Made by a program: the position numbers and the translations under genes | Part shown: positions 58,797 through 64,000 of the stretch, piece by piece | Numbering within the stretch: the first letter of the stretch is position 1 | Layout: each line of letters opens with the position of its first letter | Assembly (NCBI GenBank): GCA_021774445.1 | Contig: JAJFJA010000062.1 | Coordinates: forward strand, 62,001-126,000 | Reading direction: 5' to 3' | DNA: 64,000 nucleotides | Source: Alphaproteobacteria bacterium | Lineage (GTDB): Bacteria > Pseudomonadota > Alphaproteobacteria > UBA6615 | Notes under the pieces: generated by a model | Databases searched by the model: none | The model's input: only the letters and a program-made list of their open reading frames with translations | Told to the model about the DNA's origin: nothing

Positions 58797-58873
58797 GAGA
58801 CGCCAAGAGTGCTCCTAACGGAGCGCGCTGCGAGGGCTCCCGCGTCCGCGCACTTGGCGTCTCCTCTTTTTTT
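58797..58873 (+). terminator. strong plus-strand terminator at the end of the gene-poor region
   Basis: GAGACGCCAAG and CTTGGCGTCTC form a perfect 11-bp outer stem, enclosing about 45 bases with further small stems (CTCC/GGAG). It is followed by CTC and seven T. A second perfect 7-bp hairpin (AAGCACC/GGTGCTT) comes immediately after. Confidence 0.8.
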
Positions 58874-58987
58874 GAAGCACCCGGTGCTTTGACCCACCAC
58901 ATGGCGCCCTGCCTATGGATCTGCTAATACCCCTTTAGCGGTCCGCATCCTCGCCAGTCCGGCCCCCCTCATTTCGAGGCCACGAAC

Positions 58988-59731
58988 ATGCTCCGGCGCA
59001 TCGCGGTGTCCTACGGCCTTTTGCGCTCGGCCGTGATTTACTATGGCCAGCCTTTGAAGCGTCGGCGCATGCGGGCGTTCTATCGGCAATTCGTCCAGCC
59101 CGGCGACCTTTGTTTCGATATCGGCGCCCACATCGGCGGGCGCGTCGGGACTTTCCACAGGCTTGGCGCACAAGTCGTCGCCATTGAACCGCAGCCAATA
59201 TTCATGGCAATTCTCGAGCGCCTCTATGGCGGCCGCCCCACGGTCACGCTGCTGCAGACAGCGATCGGTGCCGCGCCCGGTCGCACCACCATGTTGATTA
59301 GCGACTGGACGCCGACCGTCTCCACGCTCGATCATGGCTGGGCCAAACAGGTTGGTGCGACGGAAAGTTTCCGGCACGTCCGTTGGAACCAGCGCCTCGA
59401 AGTAGAGGTGGTGACGCTAGATAGCCTGATCGCCGAATATGGCCTGCCGGCCTTTTGCAAGATCGACGTCGAAGGCTTTGAATTTGAAGTACTAAAGGGT
59501 CTGAACCAACCTATTCAAGCCTTGTCGTTTGAATTCCTTAGCGCCGCCCCCGATACCGCCTTTGCCTGCCTGGAGAAGCTTTGCCAGCTCGGCAACTACG
59601 AATTCAACGTCGCGACAGGGGAGACCATGCGTCTGGTGTTTTCCCACTGGCAAGATCCATCGGCCATGCGGGTCTGGCTACAACGGCCGCCGGCCTCCTC
59701 CGGTGACGTTTACGCCCGCTTGCTGGCCTGA
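58988..59731 (+). CDS. FkbM-family SAM-dependent methyltransferase
   Basis: 247 aa. FVQPGDLCFDIGAHIGGRVGTFHRLGAQVVAIEPQP is motif I and the start of motif II of the SAM-binding fold as found in FkbM proteins, with VEVVTLDSLIAEYGLPAFCKIDVEGFEFEVLKGL as the diagnostic late block (D-V-E-G-x-E). These enzymes O-methylate sugars, polyketides or surface glycans; the acceptor is unknown. It starts about 115 bp after the strong terminator and has its own promoter region. An O-antigen-ligase-like gene elsewhere in the window suggests a glycan target, by inference. Confidence 0.85.
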   Translation: MLRRIAVSYGLLRSAVIYYGQPLKRRRMRAFYRQFVQPGDLCFDIGAHIGGRVGTFHRLGAQVVAIEPQPIFMAILERLYGGRPTVTLLQTAIGAAPGRTTMLISDWTPTVSTLDHGWAKQVGATESFRHVRWNQRLEVEVVTLDSLIAEYGLPAFCKIDVEGFEFEVLKGLNQPIQALSFEFLSAAPDTAFACLEKLCQLGNYEFNVATGETMRLVFSHWQDPSAMRVWLQRPPASSGDVYARLLA

Positions 59732-59816
59732 CGACGACGCGGCACTATCTTGCGGTCGGACCAAAGCGCTTGGTGGCCACACTTATGCGCAAATATCAGT
59801 GCGGGAGGGCAAGTCG

Positions 59817-60131
59817 TTGCAAAAACTAGCCGTAATCGTGAAGACAAAAACCAAGCCTGGGAAGCGTGACGAAGCCTACGCGCTTTGGGAGGCGCATTTG
59901 AAGTCGCGGGCAGCTGCAAATCCGGCTCAGGAAACCTACTTTTTTTGTTATGACAATGACGACGAAGACACCTTCCACCTCTTTGAGGTCTACAACGACC
60001 CGTCGTCGCTTGCGGAGAATGCTCAATCCACCTGGTTCGCTTCCTACATGGCAGAGGTCTTTCCACTTCTCGACGGTCCGCCGGCCTTTTCCCAAGCCAC
60101 GCCGAAGTGGATAAAGGGCGTTTCCGAGTGA
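59817..60131 (+). CDS. antibiotic-biosynthesis-monooxygenase (ABM) domain protein
   Basis: 104 aa starting at TTG 59817, which has GGAGGG about 8 bases upstream; no ATG lies in a sensible position. LAVIVKTKTKPGKRDEAYALWEAHLKSRAAANPAQETYFFCYDNDDEDTFHLFEVYNDPSSLAENAQSTWFASY follows the ferredoxin-like ABM fold (strand-helix-strand, E-x-Y/F then F-x-x-x-E-V-Y). Members are cofactor-free quinol monooxygenases or heme-degrading enzymes. It may share a transcript with the FkbM gene 85 bp upstream and converges on the sulfatase-like gene. Confidence 0.8.
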   Translation: MQKLAVIVKTKTKPGKRDEAYALWEAHLKSRAAANPAQETYFFCYDNDDEDTFHLFEVYNDPSSLAENAQSTWFASYMAEVFPLLDGPPAFSQATPKWIKGVSE

Positions 60132-60141
60132 TGCTCGCGGC

Positions 60142-61692
60142 CTAGTCCGCCTGCGCCGCCGCCCTGACCAGCGGCGTAAGCTCGGCGATGCTCCCGATTG
60201 CAGGCCCAACTGGTCGCAAGCCGGACTGGAACCCAACGCCCACGAAACCATCTAGTGTCTTGCGGTCACTGGCAAAGACATGCACTGGCACGGCCCAGGA
60301 CGCATTCGCGCCCGTTATCAGCGCCGGCGGCTGATGGTCGCCAAGCACCACGATCACTGCGTCATCGTCGGCTATCCGTCGCAGGAATCCGCCGAGAACG
60401 GCCAGATTATACTGTACGGCTGCGACATAAGCGGCGCTCCGGCTGTCCGCTTGCTCCTCTACGTTGGCGCCGTCGAGGGTTGCCGCCAACTGCCCCCAGT
60501 CCTCACTGTAGGGCGGCGTGGGGCTGAATGGCATGTGGCTCATCACGGTGGGGTGGAGCACAAACAAAGGTGCCCGATCCGCGACATCGATCTCCTGCCG
60601 TTGCAGGAATGCGAGGCTGTATTGATCGGGGATCTCCCACCAACCGAAGCGCGGCCCGTCATAACCAATCGTCTCGGCGTCATAGATCCGGTCATAGCCG
60701 AACGCGGCACCCTCCGGCCACTCCTGCGTGATGCCGGGCATCAGCGCGATGGTCCGATATCCCGCCGCACGGAAGTCGTGCGACAACAACGGTCGGCCGC
60801 TTTCGATCAACGTTAGATAGTCTCGCTGATCGCCAATCTGCCGACCGGAAAGCAGACTGGTATGGGCCAACCAGGACGCGCCCCCGAAAGTCGTGGAATC
60901 TACCGCCGCCGATACCGCTGTCCAGGCGGTCTCCTCCAGAATCCGCTCGAGGGCGCCGTACGCGCCGTCCAGTTCGGCGTCGCGCGCTGGATCGTCGAAC
61001 ACGGTCGCACCATAGGATTCGAAAAACACCACATAGATGTCACGCTTCGGGAACCAGTCGCCGTCCACGGCCGGCGTAGCATCAACGGCCGGCGAAAGCC
61101 GTGGGTTTCTCGCATGGTCGAAGACCAGTCCCACTTGGCGTGCATATGCCGGAGAAACCGGCCGCGCAAATAGCCCGTCGCTGCTCGATTGCCCTTGCGC
61201 GACCACGAACCCCGCCAGCAGCACGATACAGACCCGCACCGCCCATTTGCGCAGGACCGGACCTTCCAGGCCCCTGGCCACCGCCCTGACGCACCAGCGG
61301 ACCGCCATGATCAGCGTCAGCAAGGCGGCAGCACCGGCCCCTATCGACCCCGCTATGAGCCATGGCGGGGTCGTATCGAGCAATAGCGCCGCCACGTCGG
61401 GTAGCCGCACGGCCTCCCAGTAGAGGTTGACCGGCCGCCCAAACAAGCCCTCGGTCGTCACGATTGCATAACGGCCGCCCATCAGCAGCAGCACCACCGC
61501 CGTGGCCAGCCATTGCCAGGCTGGCCGCAGGCGTCCGGCGAATCCGACCAGCACCGCCATCGCCAGTACCAACAGGACGAGTTCAGGCGCCAGCAGCGCT
61601 GTCGGCCGCACCCAAGCCGTCGGCCAGCTGTTCGCCATGGTTAGGGCACTGTTCAGCAGCACGACCCCGACCAGGAGGATGAAGGCAGCCAC
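60142..61692 (-). CDS. membrane-anchored sulfatase/phosphoglycerol-transferase-like protein
   Basis: 516 aa from GTG 61692. The N-terminal third has four or five membrane helices. The C-terminal catalytic domain belongs to the alkaline phosphatase/sulfatase superfamily: DIYVVFFESYGATVF (metal strand), DSTTFGGASWLAHTSLLSG (nucleophile Thr/Ser region), YRTIALMPGI, and DDDAVIVVLGDHQPP (Asp and His metal ligands). The topology is that of LtaS/MdoB/EptA-type envelope-modifying enzymes, with the active site outside the membrane. The substrate is unknown. A 38-aa membrane protein gene lies 11 bp upstream. Confidence 0.82.
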   Translation of the reverse strand: MAAFILLVGVVLLNSALTMANSWPTAWVRPTALLAPELVLLVLAMAVLVGFAGRLRPAWQWLATAVVLLLMGGRYAIVTTEGLFGRPVNLYWEAVRLPDVAALLLDTTPPWLIAGSIGAGAAALLTLIMAVRWCVRAVARGLEGPVLRKWAVRVCIVLLAGFVVAQGQSSSDGLFARPVSPAYARQVGLVFDHARNPRLSPAVDATPAVDGDWFPKRDIYVVFFESYGATVFDDPARDAELDGAYGALERILEETAWTAVSAAVDSTTFGGASWLAHTSLLSGRQIGDQRDYLTLIESGRPLLSHDFRAAGYRTIALMPGITQEWPEGAAFGYDRIYDAETIGYDGPRFGWWEIPDQYSLAFLQRQEIDVADRAPLFVLHPTVMSHMPFSPTPPYSEDWGQLAATLDGANVEEQADSRSAAYVAAVQYNLAVLGGFLRRIADDDAVIVVLGDHQPPALITGANASWAVPVHVFASDRKTLDGFVGVGFQSGLRPVGPAIGSIAELTPLVRAAAQAD

Positions 61693-61703
61693 TATCGAAA
61701 GGG

Positions 61704-61820
61704 CTAATACAGCATGATGTCGAACAAATTCGACAACAGAACGATCACCCCAAACAGAATGGCCACGAGGACGATGGCGATGATCGCTATTCGTAGGCCC
61801 TGCGTTAGGCTTTTGGGCAT
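61704..61820 (-). CDS. 38-aa single-helix membrane protein upstream of the sulfatase-like gene
   Basis: The ATG at 61820 follows AGGAG at 7 bases. The product begins MPKSLTQGLR, has one hydrophobic helix (IAIIAIVLVAILFGVIVLLS) and ends NLFDIMLY. The stop lies 11 bp before the sulfatase-like start, so the two are one operon. It is too short for a domain assignment; a helper subunit or assembly factor for the membrane enzyme is a reasonable guess. Confidence 0.6.
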   Translation of the reverse strand: MPKSLTQGLRIAIIAIVLVAILFGVIVLLSNLFDIMLY

Positions 61821-62040
61821 CCCATGGCTCCTACGCGTCAATACGCCGGCCGACCCGCACAAAAGGGGTGCGGCGACACCCGGCTATCCTACACAGCCTG
61901 CTGACCTCGACAATCTCCTTACCATGCGGAAGGGGTCGCCCCATTCTCACAGTCTCGACAACACAGATTGAATTAGACCAACAGCTCGGTTGCCTGTCCC
62001 AGGCGCATCTAGTAATTAGGGCCTCGAATTCCCGACCCGT

Positions 62041-62127
62041 GCGGCTGTGGCGGAATCGGTAGACGCGCAACGTTGAGGGCGTTGTGGGGGAAACCCCGTG
62101 GAGGTTCAAGTCCTCTCAGCCGCACCA
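62041..62127 (+). tRNA. tRNA-Leu (GAG)
   Basis: An 87-base gene including encoded CCA. The acceptor stem GCGGCTG pairs with CAGCCGC, the T loop is GTTCAAG, and there is a long variable arm (GTGGGGG/CCCCGT region) as in class II tRNAs. The anticodon stem CAACG/CGTTG with loop TTGAGGG gives anticodon GAG, reading CTC and CTT. Confidence 0.97.
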
Positions 62128-62176
62128 TCGGAAAGCTTGATGCCGGCCGGTGGCTGACGTATCAAGCCGCGAATTC

Positions 62177-62264
62177 GCGGCTGTGGCGGAATTGGTAGAC
62201 GCGCTAGCTTCAGGTGCTAGTGGGCTTTATGCCCGTGGAGGTTCAAGTCCTCTCAGCCGCACCA
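62177..62264 (+). tRNA. tRNA-Leu (CAG)
   Basis: An 88-base gene with encoded CCA, 49 bp after the first tRNA-Leu and with the same acceptor stem, D arm and T arm. The anticodon stem CTAGC/GCTAG with loop TTCAGGT gives anticodon CAG, reading CTG. The variable arm differs (GGGCTTTATGCCC). Confidence 0.97.
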
Positions 62265-62461
62265 CCACTCTTCCTTTGCGTGGCCGTTAGGCTCGACCGA
62301 CTTTCGTCGGGCACTTGCTGACTGGGAATCCGGCCGCAGCCGCGCGCTCAAACCAAGCCTCGACAGCGCCGCTCGGTGAGCAAGTGCCACGTCGCCTAAC
62401 CCGGATATCGGCTCACAGCTTCTCGCAGCATCATCCTATCGGCGCACGCGCTCCGCTCACG

Positions 62462-64000
62462 TCACCCTTGCACCGCCGCCAACGCGTCCTTCGTCGATAT
62501 TCTAAACAGCAGCGTGTAGAGCGCCGGCACGAAGCCGAGGGTGAGAACCGTCGCCACTAGCAGGCCAAAGGCGATCACGCTCGCCATGCCGAAGAACAAC
62601 GCGCCGCCGAACAGGATCAGTGGGACAAGACCCAGTACCGTGGTGAGCGTCGTCATCAGGATCGGACGCAACCGCGCCAGACAAGCCGTCACGACTGCAT
62701 CCAACGGCTCGAGCCCTGCCGCCTGCTCGGTCTCGATGCGATCGATCAGTACGATGCCGTTGTTGATCAGAATGCCTGCGAGGCTGAAGAAACCCAGAAT
62801 GACCATAAAGCTGAATGGGGCACCCATTACGATGAGCCCCAATGTGCCGCCGATCAGGATCAGCGGGATGGTCGCCAGAATAATCCCGCCTTTTCGGAAC
62901 GAGTTGAACTGCCCCACCAGCAAGATCACGATACCCGCCAACGCCAACGGCAGCAGACCAAATAGCTTCGCATTAGCCTCCGCCTGGTCCTCGACTTCGC
63001 CGCCGATCTCGAACCGATGACCCGCCGGCAGGGCCAGCGCATCGATTGCCGGCGCGATTGCCTGCAACAACGTCGGTGCGGGCAGCCCTGGGTTACGCGC
63101 CTCCACCGTTAGCGTGCGTTGTTGGTTGCGCCGCTCGATCCGCCCAAAGCGCCATTCGGGCCGGATATTCGCGACCTGACCCAGCGCAACGAAGCTGTCT
63201 GTTGCCGAAGAATAGACCTGAATGCGCTGCAACCCGGAAAGAGAGAACCTCAGATCGTCGTCGCCGCGCAGGATAATCGGGATGATCTTGTCGCCTTCGC
63301 GATAGTCGCTGATCGTTGTTCCCGCAAATGTCGTGCTCAATGCGCCGGCAACGTCGCCCGATGTGACCCCGGCACGGCGGGCCCGCGCTTGATCGACGTC
63401 GGCCACCAGCGTCAGAACCTTGTTCTCCCAATCCTGTTTAATGCCCACAGTACCGGGAACGTCGTGCAAAGCGGCGATAAGCCGCTCAGCGCGGTCGGCC
63501 AGAACATCGCGATCCGGACCGATTAGTCGAAGCTGAATCAGGCCGGGTTCCGATGACCCAAACCACATGCGTTTTGCATCGACCTGGGCGGCCGGCAGAT
63601 TGGCGTCGGCGAAACCATTCACTCGATCGATGAGAGCGCCGACATCGTCGACGGATCGCGCATTGATCAGGACAAACGCCCGATGTGGATCGGGATCTGG
63701 TGGCGATAGCGCCAGAAAAAACCGCGGTCCGCCATAGCCAACATACCCAACCTGGCTGGTGATCTCCGGATTCACCTCTTCATTGGCCAGCCACGCCGTC
63801 AAGGTGCGCAGGTCAGCTTGCGTTTCACGCACGTCGGTGCCCGCCTCGAAATCAAGATAGATCAGCAGCTGATTCCGGTCGCCGAGCGGAAAGAACTCGG
63901 TTCTGATGGTCCCAAGCAACTGGGCCGAGAGCACGAGCAGCCCGACAAGCGCCGCGATCGCGATCCACCGCCACCGCAGAAAGGCGCCAAGAATCCGCCG
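62462..64000 (-). CDS. RND-family efflux transporter, C-terminal part
   Basis: At least 512 residues; the frame stays open to the window edge, so the N-terminal half lies outside. It starts within a membrane helix (WRWIAIAALVGLLVLSAQL), continues with the periplasmic porter domain (YLDFEAGTDVRETQADL, GIKQDWENKVLTLVADVDQARARRAGVTSGDVAGAL) and then membrane helices with FRKGGIILATIPLILIGGTLGLIV and GILINNGIVLIDRIETE, a segment typical of RND pumps. It would be an inner-membrane proton-driven exporter. The adaptor and outer-membrane genes, if linked, are to the right. Confidence 0.93.
   Translation of the reverse strand, partial: RRILGAFLRWRWIAIAALVGLLVLSAQLLGTIRTEFFPLGDRNQLLIYLDFEAGTDVRETQADLRTLTAWLANEEVNPEITSQVGYVGYGGPRFFLALSPPDPDPHRAFVLINARSVDDVGALIDRVNGFADANLPAAQVDAKRMWFGSSEPGLIQLRLIGPDRDVLADRAERLIAALHDVPGTVGIKQDWENKVLTLVADVDQARARRAGVTSGDVAGALSTTFAGTTISDYREGDKIIPIILRGDDDLRFSLSGLQRIQVYSSATDSFVALGQVANIRPEWRFGRIERRNQQRTLTVEARNPGLPAPTLLQAIAPAIDALALPAGHRFEIGGEVEDQAEANAKLFGLLPLALAGIVILLVGQFNSFRKGGIILATIPLILIGGTLGLIVMGAPFSFMVILGFFSLAGILINNGIVLIDRIETEQAAGLEPLDAVVTACLARLRPILMTTLTTVLGLVPLILFGGALFFGMASVIAFGLLVATVLTLGFVPALYTLLFRISTKDALAAVQG

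Noticed and set aside
58399..58902. 167-codon minus-strand frame starting MWWVKAPGASKKEE
   Set aside because: It crosses the terminator hairpin and overlaps another frame; the composition is Arg/His-rich in the second half, as expected for a shadow frame.
1..64000. CRISPR arrays, insertion sequences, phage genes, rRNA
   Set aside because: I saw no regularly spaced repeats, transposase or integrase motifs, phage structural genes or rRNA sequence in the window.

Overview
The window is 64 kb of GC-rich chromosome from an alphaproteobacterium, probably Rhodospirillales-like. Support for this comes from a complete ccoNOQP-GHIS cbb3 oxidase cluster behind an FNR-type anaerobox, four histidine kinases with the PleC/DivJ-type core, a HAAT-family amino-acid ABC transporter, a class III cyclase-TPR protein, and frequent GTG/TTG starts with 4-bp ATGA/GTGA gene overlaps. 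I see no phage genes, transposase, integrase or CRISPR array. The only horizontally flavoured piece is a small parA/ribbon-helix-helix cassette near 53-54 kb.

Layout. 0-9 kb: tail of a cytochrome c, two sensor kinases, a Nudix protein, a class V aminotransferase-like enzyme, a GNAT and a cyclase-TPR protein. 9-16.6 kb: a cold-shock gene with a leader hairpin and terminator, a 59-aa charged protein, a MarR-GNAT fusion with its own operator, a dicarboxylate-type symporter, a Met/His-rich periplasmic protein behind a Crp/Fnr regulator, and a third kinase. 16.7-30.2 kb: a catabolic and transport region. On the minus strand lie ridA, a FAD amine/amino-acid oxidase and hydantoinase subunits A and B. 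Divergently from a palindromic promoter lie a TIGR04076 protein and an aldo/keto reductase. A HAAT ABC transporter with a divergent binding protein, a SnoaL-like protein, a cupin and a LysE-type exporter follow. 30.4-38.8 kb: phhA converging on ccoS-I-H-G-P-Q-O-N.

38.9-47.8 kb: a small membrane protein divergent from ccoN, an O-antigen-ligase-like protein, a Nudix hydrolase, a run of five small secreted proteins or lipoproteins, an MlaC-SPOR fusion, a GNAT, an OmpA-family lipoprotein, a second small charged protein and a NarL-type regulator. 48.4-52.9 kb: an M20-type amidohydrolase, a 5'-nucleotidase, an unknown protein with a FliM-like tail, and a YqgE protein with an unusual signal-like N-terminus. 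52.9-56.2 kb: parA plus RHH with nearby 7-bp tandem repeats, and a two-gene D-glutamate cyclase homologue. 56.3-64 kb: a fourth kinase, a 1-kb region with few or no genes holding DnaA-box-like sites and a strong terminator, an FkbM methyltransferase, an ABM monooxygenase, a membrane sulfatase-like protein with a 38-aa upstream partner, two tRNA-Leu genes, and the 3' part of an RND efflux pump.

Functionally, the middle of the window combines uptake (HAAT), oxidative deamination (FAD oxidase with RidA) and cyclic amide opening (HyuAB, carbamoylase-like M20 enzyme, D-glutamate cyclase). This suggests use of unusual or D-amino acids and their cyclic derivatives. The observations I would check first are the parA-RHH cassette with contiguous heptads, the gene-poor locus at 58-58.9 kb, and the Met/His-rich protein under an FNR-like box.
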